Source of the DNA: Crocosphaera chwakensis CCY0110
Lineage (GTDB): Bacteria > Cyanobacteriota > Cyanobacteriia > Cyanobacteriales > Microcystaceae
Assembly (NCBI RefSeq): GCF_000169335.1
Contig: NZ_AAXW01000023.1
Location: forward strand, 1-64,000
DNA: 64,000 nt
Reading direction: 5' to 3'
Below the pieces are notes generated by a model that searched no databases, was not told where the DNA came from, and saw only the letters and a program-made list of their open reading frames with translations. Every line of letters begins with the position of its first letter. Within the stretch, counting starts at the first letter, position 1. Shown here in pieces: positions 43,266 through 51,834 of this stretch. Both the position numbers and the translations under genes were made by a program.

Positions 43266-44495
43266 CTACTTAAGAATTTTAGAAACAACACCGGCACCGA
43301 TAGTACGGCCACCTTCACGGATAGCAAAACGCATTCCTTGTTCAATGGCAATAGGATTGATTAACTCCACTGTCATTTTAATGCGATCGCCAGGCATGAC
43401 CATTTCCACTGCGCTACCATCATCAGCAGTGTAGTCTTGGATGGTTCCGGTTACGTCGGTAGTTCTTACATAGAACTGAGGACGATAGTTCTTAAAGAAA
43501 GGAGTATGACGACCACCTTCTTCTTTGGTGAGAACGTAAACTTCTCCTTCAAACTGAGTATGAGGGGTGATAGATCCGGGCTTAGCAATAACCATACCCC
43601 GTTCAATATCTTCTTTTTTGATACCCCGTAAGAGTATCCCCACGTTATCCCCTGCCATACCTTCGTCAAGGGTTTTCTGGAACATTTCTACCCCGGTGAC
43701 TGTGGTACTGCGAGTGTCTCGGATACCTACAATCTCGATGGTTTCGCCAACTTTTACTTTACCCCGTTCAATCCGTCCGGTAGCAACTGTACCTCGACCA
43801 GAGATGGAGAATACGTCTTCCACTGCCATCAAGAAAGGCTTATCGACTTCCCGTTCAGGTTCAGGGATATTACCATCCACTTCTTCCATGAGTTTGAGGA
43901 TTTTGTCAGTCCATGGGTTTTCCCCTGGGGCAAGTTTGGGATTTTCTTTAAGCGCTTCTACAGCCATTAAAGCAGATCCGGTCACGATGGGAATATCATC
44001 CCCAGGAAAATCGTACTCACTGAGGAGTTCCCGTACTTCGAGTTCAACCAGTTCTAAGAGTTCTTCGTCATCAACTTGGTCTTCTTTATTTAGGAAAACC
44101 ACCAGACTAGGAACCCCAACCTGTTTGGCTAAGAGAATATGCTCACGGGTTTGAGGCATAGGGCCATCAGCAGCAGATACCACTAAGATACCGCCGTCCA
44201 TTTGGGCTGCTCCTGTGATCATGTTTTTCACATAGTCAGCGTGGCCAGGACAGTCCACGTGAGCATAGTGACGGTTAGGAGTTTCGTATTCAACGTGAGC
44301 GGTATTGATGGTGATACCCCGTGCTTTTTCTTCGGGGGCAGCATCAATGTCTTCGTAGTTACGAGCTTTTGCACTACCGGCTGCTGCTAAAGTCATGGTA
44401 ATAGCAGCAGTTAAGGTTGTTTTACCATGGTCAACGTGACCGATAGTACCGATGTTAACGTGAGGTTTAGTCCGTTCAAATTTTGCGCGTGCCAT
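43266..44495 (-). CDS. tuf: Elongation factor Tu
   Basis: The GTPase that brings aminoacyl-tRNA to the ribosome. The 409 residues begin MARAKFERTKPHVNIGTIGH. Nucleotide motifs are GHVDHGKTTL, DCPGHADYV and NKEDQVDDEE; domain 2 and 3 hallmarks include GRGTVATGRIERG and the C-terminal GRTIGAGVVSKILK. The length matches cyanobacterial and plastid EF-Tu, which carry a small insert relative to E. coli. Fourth gene of the str operon, 118 bases after fusA. Confidence 0.98.
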   Translation of the reverse strand: MARAKFERTKPHVNIGTIGHVDHGKTTLTAAITMTLAAAGSAKARNYEDIDAAPEEKARGITINTAHVEYETPNRHYAHVDCPGHADYVKNMITGAAQMDGGILVVSAADGPMPQTREHILLAKQVGVPSLVVFLNKEDQVDDEELLELVELEVRELLSEYDFPGDDIPIVTGSALMAVEALKENPKLAPGENPWTDKILKLMEEVDGNIPEPEREVDKPFLMAVEDVFSISGRGTVATGRIERGKVKVGETIEIVGIRDTRSTTVTGVEMFQKTLDEGMAGDNVGILLRGIKKEDIERGMVIAKPGSITPHTQFEGEVYVLTKEEGGRHTPFFKNYRPQFYVRTTDVTGTIQDYTADDGSAVEMVMPGDRIKMTVELINPIAIEQGMRFAIREGGRTIGAGVVSKILK

Positions 44496-44613
44496 GAATT
44501 AATTGTTCCTTTTTTTGTCTTCTTTATTCTAAGCAGTGATGTTTTGTGCGTCATCAGTTACCAATAGTCTATTATCCACTATCAATGGGTGACTATGCAC
44601 TGATTTCTCATAT

Positions 44614-46707
44614 TCATTCACTGTCGTAGGTGTAGGCGTTCCCTGTGTTTTTCAGGACTATCGCTTCTGCGACATTACGGGGGACTTCTGCATAATGGCT
44701 AAATTCCATCGAGAAAATCCCTCGTCCTTGGGTTTTTGACCGGATATCGGTCGCGTAACCAAACATTTCTGCTAGCGGAACGTCAGCAGAAATCTTGGCA
44801 AGTCCGTCGTCGGTGTTCATCCCCTCGATATTCCCTCGACGAGCGTTGAGATCCCCGATCACATCTCCTAAGAAATCTTCTGGGACTTCTACTTCAACTT
44901 TCATCATGGGTTCGAGGAGAACGGGTGAGGCTTTTTTGACCGCGTTGCGAATGGCCATTGAGCCTGCAATTTTAAAGGCCATTTCAGAAGAGTCAACGTC
45001 ATGGAAAGAACCATCTACTAGGGTGACTTTAACATCAATGAGGGGATAACCTGCAATAATCCCTGAATTACAGGCTTCTTTCATCCCTTGCTCGGCCGGA
45101 GAAATAAATTCTTTAGGAATCGTTCCCCCGACAATTTTGGAGATGAATTCAAAACCGCTTCCTGCTTCAGCGGGTTCTAGTTCAATGACCACGTGACCAT
45201 ATTGACCTTTTCCGCCACTTTGACGAATATATTTGCCTTCCGCTTCGCTGGCTTTGCGAATGCTTTCTCGATAAGCCACTTGGGGTTGACCGACGGTGGC
45301 TTCGACTTTATATTCTCGCAACATCCGATCCACTAAAATTTCTAAGTGAAGTTCCCCCATTCCTGCGATGACAGTTTGGTTGGTTTCGGGATCAACACTT
45401 ACTTTGAAGGTGGGATCTTCGTCTGATAAGGCTTGCAAGGCTTTGGAGAGTTTTTCCATGTCTTGCTTGGTTTTGGGTTCAACGGCCACGGAGATCACTG
45501 GTTCTGGAATATACAAGGATTCTAGGAGAATGGGATGTTTTTCATCACATAAGGTATCTCCTGTAATGGTATTTCTTAGACCAATGGCAGCCCCTAAGTC
45601 TCCTGCTCTTAGTTCGTCTACTTCGATGCGATCATTCGATTTAAGAACAATTAAGCGAGAAATTCGCTCTTTTTGCTCTTGGGTGGCATTATAAACATAA
45701 TTACCTTTTTCCAAGACACCAGAATAGACTCGCATAAAGGTTAAACGGCCATAGGGATCTGAGGCAATCTTAAAGGCCAAAGCAGAGAAAGGCTCTTCAT
45801 CGTCTGCTTTTCGGGTATCTTCTGACCCATCTTTTAGTAACCCTGTGATCGGAGGAACATCAAGAGGGGAAGGTAAGTAGTCCACTACCGCATCTAACAA
45901 TAGTTGGACTCCTTTGTTTTTAAATGCAGAACCGCACAACATGGGGATAATAGTCTTATCTAAGGTTCCTTTTCGGAGTCCCTGTTTAATCTCTGCTTCG
46001 GTAATTTCTTCCCCTTCTAGGTACTTTTCTAAGAGGGTTTCATCGATTTCTGCGATCGCTTCGATAAGTTTGGCACGGTATTCTTTTGCCTGTTCTAGGT
46101 ATTCATCTGGGATTTCTGTATCTTCGATGTTTTTTCCTAAGTCATCTTGATAGATTTTCGCCCGCATCCTCACTAAATCCACAATGCCACGAAATTCGCT
46201 TTCTGTGCCAATGGGGATTTGAATGGGGACGGCATTGGCTTTAAGGCGATCGCGGATTTGTTGATACACCTTGAAGAAGTTAGCCCCAGTGCGATCCATT
46301 TTATTGACAAAGGCAATACGAGGTACTTGATAACGGTTGGCTTGTCGCCATACCGTCTCTGACTGTGGTTGCACTCCACCCACGGAACAAAATACGGCGA
46401 TTACACCATCTAATACTCGCATCGAGCGTTCAACTTCGATAGTGAAGTCTACGTGACCAGGAGTATCAATAATGTTGATTCGCTGATCAAGCCAACTGGT
46501 ACTAATGGCTGCTGCTGTAATGGTGATGCCCCGTTCTTGTTCTTGGGCCATCCAATCCATGGTTGCTGTCCCTTCGTGGACTTCACCGAGTTTGTATGCG
46601 ATTCCTGTGTAGAAGAGAATGCGTTCTGTGGTCGTTGTTTTGCCCGCATCAATGTGGGCAGCAATGCCAATATTTCGCACCCTCTCTAGGGGGATATTCC
46701 GTGCCAC
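44614..46707 (-). CDS. fusA: Elongation factor G, canonical str-operon copy
   Basis: Translocase GTPase of the ribosome, 697 residues. Motifs are AHIDAGKTTTTERILFYTG, RGITITAAAIS, DTPGHVDFTIEVERSMRVL, NKMDRTGANFF and, in domain IV, QSGGKGQYGHVVIE; the C-terminus holds GDLNARRGNIEGM and EFSHYAEVP. The start is GTG at 46707, chosen because a perfect AAGGAGGT ribosome-binding site precedes it by 4 bases. It differs from the solitary paralogue at 15401-17494. Third gene of rpsL-rpsG-fusA-tuf-rpsJ. Confidence 0.98.
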   Translation of the reverse strand: MARNIPLERVRNIGIAAHIDAGKTTTTERILFYTGIAYKLGEVHEGTATMDWMAQEQERGITITAAAISTSWLDQRINIIDTPGHVDFTIEVERSMRVLDGVIAVFCSVGGVQPQSETVWRQANRYQVPRIAFVNKMDRTGANFFKVYQQIRDRLKANAVPIQIPIGTESEFRGIVDLVRMRAKIYQDDLGKNIEDTEIPDEYLEQAKEYRAKLIEAIAEIDETLLEKYLEGEEITEAEIKQGLRKGTLDKTIIPMLCGSAFKNKGVQLLLDAVVDYLPSPLDVPPITGLLKDGSEDTRKADDEEPFSALAFKIASDPYGRLTFMRVYSGVLEKGNYVYNATQEQKERISRLIVLKSNDRIEVDELRAGDLGAAIGLRNTITGDTLCDEKHPILLESLYIPEPVISVAVEPKTKQDMEKLSKALQALSDEDPTFKVSVDPETNQTVIAGMGELHLEILVDRMLREYKVEATVGQPQVAYRESIRKASEAEGKYIRQSGGKGQYGHVVIELEPAEAGSGFEFISKIVGGTIPKEFISPAEQGMKEACNSGIIAGYPLIDVKVTLVDGSFHDVDSSEMAFKIAGSMAIRNAVKKASPVLLEPMMKVEVEVPEDFLGDVIGDLNARRGNIEGMNTDDGLAKISADVPLAEMFGYATDIRSKTQGRGIFSMEFSHYAEVPRNVAEAIVLKNTGNAYTYDSE

Positions 46708-46867
46708 AGCTACCTCCTTATGCTTTGCCTGGCTGTTTTTCTGCCTTAAGGCCGTTTATAAGTTTACACTATTTACAATTCTATACTTTTCTTTGCAACA
46801 ATTGAGCCTAAATCCCTAGAAACCTAGGAAGTTACCTTTAAGTATTGATTCAGATAACCGTCTTATT

Positions 46868-47338
46868 TTAGTAACGGTAGTGAGCGAAGGCTTTGTTTGC
46901 GTCTGCCATACGATGGGTTTCATCCCGTTTCTTCATGGCTGCTCCTGTTTCGTTAGCTGCGTCCATGATTTCGTTGGCAAGCTTACTAGCCATGCTGCGT
47001 CCGCCTCTGATGCGAGAATAACGGATTAACCAGCGTAGGGCTAAGGTTGTACCTCTGGCAGGACGGACTTCCATCGGAACTTGATAAGTGGCTCCACCGA
47101 CCCTCCTGGCTTTGACCTCGACTAAGGGGGTCAAGTTTTTCATCGCTCTTTCAAACACTTCTAGGGGTTCTTCCCCTGTGCGTTCTTTGATCATGGTCAT
47201 TGCATCATAAACAATGCCAGCAGCTACGGATTTTTTTCCGCTTTTCATGACCCGGCGAATGGTCATATTCAATAAACAACTATTATAAATGGGGTCGGGG
47301 GGAACGGGTTTTCTTTTGATGTTTCCTCGGCGAGACAT
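46868..47338 (-). CDS. rpsG: 30S ribosomal protein S7
   Basis: A 156-residue primary 16S-rRNA-binding protein that starts assembly of the 30S head. Recognisable segments are MSRRGNIKRKPVPPDPIYNS, NMTIRRVMKSGKKSVA, KARRVGGATYQVPMEVRP and the C-terminal ETHRMADANKAFAHYRY. In other bacteria S7 represses its own operon translationally; such a site is possible in the 134-base rpsL-rpsG spacer, but I could not recognise one. Confidence 0.98.
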   Translation of the reverse strand: MSRRGNIKRKPVPPDPIYNSCLLNMTIRRVMKSGKKSVAAGIVYDAMTMIKERTGEEPLEVFERAMKNLTPLVEVKARRVGGATYQVPMEVRPARGTTLALRWLIRYSRIRGGRSMASKLANEIMDAANETGAAMKKRDETHRMADANKAFAHYRY

Positions 47339-47472
47339 AGTGACTGTTTCCTTTGTACTAAGTTGACATTACAGACTTTACTATTTTGTTTATCAAACCA
47401 CCACATTCGGGCTGTTTGTAATTTTCAAGGTTCAGAATAATCCCTAAATATTGCTTATTTCAAGTATTGATC

Positions 47473-47847
47473 TTACTCTTTTGGTTTTTTGGTTCCGTAT
47501 TTAGAACGGCCTTGTTTGCGATCTTTTACCCCTTGAGCATCTAGGGTTCCCCGAATGATATGATAACGCACTCCAGGTAAATCTTTTACCCTTCCTCCGC
47601 GAATTAATACCACAGAGTGTTCTTGCAAGTTATGACCAATTCCAGGGATGTAAGCAGTTACTTCAAATCCTGAAGTTAAACGAACCCTGGCTACTTTTCT
47701 TAAAGCTGAGTTGGGTTTTTTCGGGGTAGTAGTATATACTCTCGTGCATACACCGCGACGTTGGGGACACTGCTTGAGGGCAGGAGATTTTGTTTTCTTT
47801 TTGGCTTTGGAGCGTTCGCTCCGAATTAATTGTTGGATGGTTGGCAT
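47473..47847 (-). CDS. rpsL: 30S ribosomal protein S12
   Basis: A 124-residue decoding-centre protein, first gene of the str operon. The sequence opens MPTIQQLIRSERSKAKKKTK, with CPQRRGVCTRVYTTTPKKPN and NLQEHSVVLIRGGRVKDLPG. The lysine of the PKKPNSALRK loop, site of streptomycin-resistance mutations in other bacteria, is present in its wild-type form. A strong promoter lies 60-90 bases upstream. Confidence 0.98.
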   Translation of the reverse strand: MPTIQQLIRSERSKAKKKTKSPALKQCPQRRGVCTRVYTTTPKKPNSALRKVARVRLTSGFEVTAYIPGIGHNLQEHSVVLIRGGRVKDLPGVRYHIIRGTLDAQGVKDRKQGRSKYGTKKPKE

Positions 47848-47868
47848 AATTTCACGTATAACAAGACT

Positions 47869-47901
47869 GTCAGAGCTTTTCGATTCTATAAAATCGCTGA
47901 C
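47869..47901 (-). promoter_or_regulatory. Leader hairpin of the str operon
   Basis: In the short rpsL leader, GTCAG (47901-47897) pairs with CTGAC (47873-47869), with an inner CGATT/AATCG stem. It begins close to the predicted transcription start. It may stabilise the mRNA or take part in control; this is speculative. Confidence 0.4.
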
Positions 47902-47909
47902 AAATTCTC

Positions 47910-47939
47910 ATCATACCAATATATACTATGCTGTGTCAA
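47910..47939 (-). promoter_or_regulatory. Strong sigma70-type promoter of the str operon
   Basis: On the minus strand TTGACA (47939-47934), an 18-base spacer and TATGAT (47915-47910) make a near-consensus SigA promoter 62 bases ahead of the rpsL ATG. Confidence 0.75.
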
Positions 47940-47957
47940 CATGATTAACCACAGGCT

Positions 47958-48290
47958 TTAAGTTTCCTTAATGGTAAAGGATAAACCACAACGACAGGAG
48001 GTAGTAATTAAGGGGTTATGAAAGCGAAAGCCTCCTCCCATTAAGTCTTCTGCATAGTCTAACCGTAAGTCTGATAAATAGTTTAAACTTTGTTCATCGA
48101 TCAGTAGGGAAATGTCTTCTATGGTGTGAAGGTGATCGCTACTTTCTTTATTTTCAGATAAATCAAATGTATAATATAGTCCGCCACACCCCCCTGGTTT
48201 AACCCCTAAACGAAAGTAACTATTAGGTTTTTGACGACTATTTTGCATTCGTTTGATTTCTTTAATGGCTGCGGATGTTAGTTCGACCAT
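47958..48290 (-). CDS. IscA/SufA-type iron-sulfur cluster assembly protein
   Basis: A 110-residue A-type carrier of the HesB/IscA family. The three conserved cysteines are Cys35 (KPGGCGGLYY) and Cys99/Cys101 (SCRCGLSF), the set that binds a [2Fe-2S] cluster or iron. It delivers clusters to apo-proteins or acts in iron sensing; cyanobacteria have several A-type proteins and this sequence does not reveal which. It lies directly upstream of the str promoter on the same strand; its stop is 18 bases before the -35 box. Confidence 0.9.
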   Translation of the reverse strand: MVELTSAAIKEIKRMQNSRQKPNSYFRLGVKPGGCGGLYYTFDLSENKESSDHLHTIEDISLLIDEQSLNYLSDLRLDYAEDLMGGGFRFHNPLITTSCRCGLSFTIKET

Positions 48291-48366
48291 ACATACTTTG
48301 GCAATGATAATCTATCAAGTATTAATTGTAAGATAACAAGCACACTACTCATCACTCTAACCATAT

Positions 48367-49755
48367 CTAAGATAACTCAAGCTGTTTTTTTGCCCTTTCA
48401 ATGGCTTGATGAATCTGTTCAAACCCTGTACCACCGTAACTATTACGAGCTGCTACCACTTGTTTAGGGGTGATCGCCTCATAGATATCTGCTTCAAAGT
48501 TAGGATGTAAAGCGTGCCATTCTTCTAAGGTTAAATCTTTTAACAATTTTCCTGACGCTAAGCTGGTTTTTACTACTTTTCCTACTAAATTGTAAGCCTC
48601 GCGGAAAGGAACTCCTTTTGCTGCTAAATAATCAGCCACATCCGTCGCATTAGAAAAGTCTTCGGCCACTGCTTCACTTAATCTTTCTTTGCGAAACGTG
48701 ATCCCTTCTCCTAATAACACCGTCATCGCTTCTAAAGATCCTTTAACAGTTTTCACCCCGTCAAAGATAGCTTCTTTGTCTTCCTGGAGGTCTTTATTAT
48801 AAGCTAGGGGTAATCCTTTCATCAGCACTAACATCCCCTGTAAATGTCCAAAAACACGCCCTGCTTTCCCTCTAACTAACTCAGGGACGTCAGGATTTTT
48901 CTTTTGGGGCATAATACTCGATCCAGTGGCACAACTATCGGTTAAACTGATAAAACCGAACTCTTGAGAAGCCCAGAGAATCATCTCTTCGCTCAAACGA
49001 CTGAGATGCACCATAATTAAACTGGCTGCATTGAGAAATTCGATAGCAAAGTCGCGATCGCTCACTCCGTCTAGACTATTACCATAAACATCGCTGAAGC
49101 CTAATAATTCTGCACTATAATGGCGATCAATAGGAAAGGTAGTACCAGCTAAAGCCCCACAGCCTAAAGGAGAAACATTGGTTCTGGTATAGATTTCTCC
49201 TAAGCGTTCCCAGTCTCGCTGGGCCATTTGGAAGTAAGCTAAAAGATGGTGAGCAAGACTAATGGGTTGCGCCCGTTGTAGATGGGTATAACCAGGAATC
49301 AGCGTTTCAACATTGCCTTGAGCATGGTTTAATAATACTTGTTGAAATGCTTTAATTTGGCTGCGTATTTGTTGAATTTGATCTCTAAGATAGAGACGGA
49401 TATCAGTTCCTACTTGATCGTTTCGCGATCGCGCCGTGTGCAGTTTTTTACCCACATCGCCGACTAATTCCGTTAAACGTCTTTCTACGGCAAAGTGAAC
49501 ATCTTCTTGATCAATGTCTGGGTTAAAATTGCCATCTCGATGCTCTTGGCGAATTTGTTCTAACCCCTTGACTAATGTTTGTGCTTCTGATTCGCTAATA
49601 ATGCCTGTTTTAGCCAACATTTTAGCATGGGCAATTGATCCCGTTAAATCATATTCAATCAGTTCAATATCGAAGGTAATACTAGCATTGAATTCAACAA
49701 TCGCAGGGTGTAAACTACCTTCAAAGCGATCGCTCCAAGTTTTTTTTTGTGTCAC
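48367..49755 (-). CDS. argH: Argininosuccinate lyase
   Basis: Last step of arginine biosynthesis: argininosuccinate to arginine and fumarate. The 462 residues carry the family signature GSSIMPQKKNPDVPELVRGK with the catalytic Ser, TARSRNDQVGTDIRLYLRD, IPGYTHLQRAQPISLAHHL with the catalytic His, and GVSDRDFAIEFL. The length is normal. The start is GTG at 49755 (VTQKKTWSDRFEGSLHPA); no nearby ATG fits. It lies 46 bases downstream of a small membrane protein gene, with no other arg genes nearby. Confidence 0.97.
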   Translation of the reverse strand: MTQKKTWSDRFEGSLHPAIVEFNASITFDIELIEYDLTGSIAHAKMLAKTGIISESEAQTLVKGLEQIRQEHRDGNFNPDIDQEDVHFAVERRLTELVGDVGKKLHTARSRNDQVGTDIRLYLRDQIQQIRSQIKAFQQVLLNHAQGNVETLIPGYTHLQRAQPISLAHHLLAYFQMAQRDWERLGEIYTRTNVSPLGCGALAGTTFPIDRHYSAELLGFSDVYGNSLDGVSDRDFAIEFLNAASLIMVHLSRLSEEMILWASQEFGFISLTDSCATGSSIMPQKKNPDVPELVRGKAGRVFGHLQGMLVLMKGLPLAYNKDLQEDKEAIFDGVKTVKGSLEAMTVLLGEGITFRKERLSEAVAEDFSNATDVADYLAAKGVPFREAYNLVGKVVKTSLASGKLLKDLTLEEWHALHPNFEADIYEAITPKQVVAARNSYGGTGFEQIHQAIERAKKQLELS

Positions 49756-49801
49756 GGTTAACCCTTGTCAACAATAAGAATAAACTTAACTTTAATGTCT
49801 A

Positions 49802-50044
49802 TTAAGAAGTAAATGTTCGGAAGATATATCCCAAAACAAAACCAATGCCTAAAGCCCAAACTTGACCAGACTCAATAAAATTCCTCCAAGATTTCTGCAT
49901 TTTTTCGATTATCTGTGGATCTTCTATTTTTTGGGCAAACAAGTGACTAAACTCGATCCAGGAATTATGAAATAATGATAAAGGATCTGATCCCAAAGAG
50001 AAATGGAGCCAATTAAAGTGAATTGTAGGTTCAAACAAGAGCAT
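49802..50044 (-). CDS. Small hypothetical membrane protein, 80 residues
   Basis: An unrecognised protein with one C-terminal membrane helix (VWALGIGFVLGYIFRTF, residues about 62-78), so tail-anchored in layout. The N-terminal part is aromatic-rich (FNWLHFSLGSDPLSLFHNSW) and the middle amphipathic (KIEDPQIIEKMQKSWRNFIE). It lies between the GAF/PP2C phosphatase gene (71 bases) and argH (46 bases) on the same strand. Function unknown. Confidence 0.65.
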   Translation of the reverse strand: MLLFEPTIHFNWLHFSLGSDPLSLFHNSWIEFSHLFAQKIEDPQIIEKMQKSWRNFIESGQVWALGIGFVLGYIFRTFTS

Positions 50045-50115
50045 AAAACAGCCTTAGATATTTAATCGTTTAAGACACCCAGACTGGCGGTTTTTTTAGA
50101 TTTTCTAGTCTCTCA

Positions 50116-51549
50116 TTAAGTTGATTTTACCCGTATCACAATTAAAGTCATATCATCACTGTTATTATGTTCTGAGCCAATAAATGCTTTAATTTGCTGA
50201 AACAGGTAATCAAGAATGTCTTGAGGACTATCATAGCGTTGACATCCCTCTTTAAAGACTTTGATAAGATTTTCTTCATCAAAGCGTTGACCTTTCTGAT
50301 TCATGGCATCGGTGAAGCCATCAGTATAGTATAGGATGGTATCTCCTTCAGCAAGTTTGGTTTGCCCGTCTTCGTATTGAGAATTGGGATCTAATCCGAT
50401 TAACATCCCATCAGTATCGAGTTTTTCAATGGTTTGGGTTGCTGTTTGCCATAGTAAAGGAGGATTATGTGCTGCATTACTATAGGACAGCATTTTGCTT
50501 TGGGGATCGTATTCAGAATAAAATAAGGTAACAAATCGGTGAGAATTATCTAAATCAGCGTACATAACGCGATTGAGATGTTGTAGGATGCGAGCAGGGG
50601 AATGACGGTTTAACACTTCTGCTCGTAACATTCCTCTGGTCATAGTCATAATTAAGCCAGCAGGGACGCCTTTTCCCATGACATCTCCGATAACAATACT
50701 CCAAGGAACGGAAGTGGCTGGGTCTCCTCGTTTAATTTCTTGATCTTGACGTAATTGATCATAGTTAGTGGGAATAAAATCGTAATAATCTCCTCCCACT
50801 CGGTTAGCCGTTTGACAACGGGCGGCCAATTCTATGCCGTCAATGACAGGACATTGACGGGGTAATAACCGTAGCTGAATTTCTGAAGCAATTTCTAGTT
50901 CTCGATCTTGTCTTTCTTTTGAACGTAATTCAACTGTCAATTCGTTGTTAGCGATGGCTACTGAGGTTTGATCAGCGACTAATTGCAGCAATTTTCGTCT
51001 AGTTTGAGTCCATACATATTCAGGATCATTGCTAAATACATAAATTCGCCCTCTTTCGACGTTTTTAACTAAAATCGGGGTACTATAAAGACGAATTTTC
51101 TTTCCTAATGCTTGACGAATTTTCTCATCTAAACAGAGGGATAATTCTGGTGTGGCTTGTTGATTATTGGTTTGATCAATAATACTGTTGATGACTCCTC
51201 GAATTTCTTGAGCCATTTGATGATCTTGACAATGCAATTGTTCCAAGGAAACATCGTTTTGATGTTTTGATAACATCAAGGCACTGCCGTCAGCATCGGT
51301 GACTCTTGCTGCCATCAACGGGGTCAATTCTAAAAATTGATTGAGATTATTAAAACTTCGTAGAGCAAACCCCAGAGAACTCAATAAGTTTTGAACTTTA
51401 TTTTGTTCTCGGTACAAACTAGCGACCAGTTCTTTTAAAGCGAATACTGGTGTAGACTCGGTTGATGTTTGACCTATAGTCCCGTGCATTTTAGAGGGAG
51501 GCTGTTGTTTAATTGACACAGCAGTCATGATATCAGGAGATGAGGACAT
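50116..51549 (-). CDS. GAF domain and PP2C-type (RsbU/SpoIIE) serine/threonine phosphatase
   Basis: A 477-residue signalling phosphatase from the ATG at 51549; an in-frame TTG 51 bases upstream is less likely. Residues about 50-230 form a GAF sensor (MAARVTDADGSALMLSKHQN to LVADQTSVAIANNELTVELR). A short coiled linker (RSKERQDRELEIASEIQLRL) leads to the phosphatase with metal-binding GGDYYDF, IGDVMGKGVPAG, YYTDGFTDAMNQKG and NSDDMTLIVI. Such proteins dephosphorylate anti-sigma antagonists in partner-switching pathways. No anti-sigma antagonist or kinase lies next to it. Cytoplasmic. Confidence 0.9.
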   Translation of the reverse strand: MSSSPDIMTAVSIKQQPPSKMHGTIGQTSTESTPVFALKELVASLYREQNKVQNLLSSLGFALRSFNNLNQFLELTPLMAARVTDADGSALMLSKHQNDVSLEQLHCQDHQMAQEIRGVINSIIDQTNNQQATPELSLCLDEKIRQALGKKIRLYSTPILVKNVERGRIYVFSNDPEYVWTQTRRKLLQLVADQTSVAIANNELTVELRSKERQDRELEIASEIQLRLLPRQCPVIDGIELAARCQTANRVGGDYYDFIPTNYDQLRQDQEIKRGDPATSVPWSIVIGDVMGKGVPAGLIMTMTRGMLRAEVLNRHSPARILQHLNRVMYADLDNSHRFVTLFYSEYDPQSKMLSYSNAAHNPPLLWQTATQTIEKLDTDGMLIGLDPNSQYEDGQTKLAEGDTILYYTDGFTDAMNQKGQRFDEENLIKVFKEGCQRYDSPQDILDYLFQQIKAFIGSEHNNSDDMTLIVIRVKST

Positions 51550-51773
51550 TGATTGACAACCAATAATGATTTTCTCTATCCTAGACCCTGAGGTTTTCAA
51601 GAGGATTGATCGTTTGCCTATGGTTCAGAGCATAGCAGGTTAGACGGATTGGGGTTAACCAAGTACCAAGTTCCCAGGTTTAAAAATTCCTTACTCGAAT
51701 CAGGGCTGGTTAATATTAACGTTAATTGGCAAATTTGCCAAGGTATTTCTGTAGAAATTTTATCTTTTCGAGT

Positions 51774-51809
51774 CAAAAAAATGGAGGCTTGATTTAACTA
51801 AGCCTCCAT
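51774..51809 (-). terminator. Rho-independent terminator of the repeat protein gene
   Basis: On the minus strand ATGGAGGCTT and AAGCCTCCAT form a 10-base stem with a 9-base loop followed by at least six T's, 25 bases past the stop. Confidence 0.9.
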
Positions 51810-51834
51810 CCACAGAATTTTATGGGCAAATATT

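Noticed and set aside
43567..44154. 195-codon plus-strand frame opposite tuf
   Set aside because: Shadow of the strongly biased tuf codon use; low-complexity Ser/Thr-rich product with no homology.
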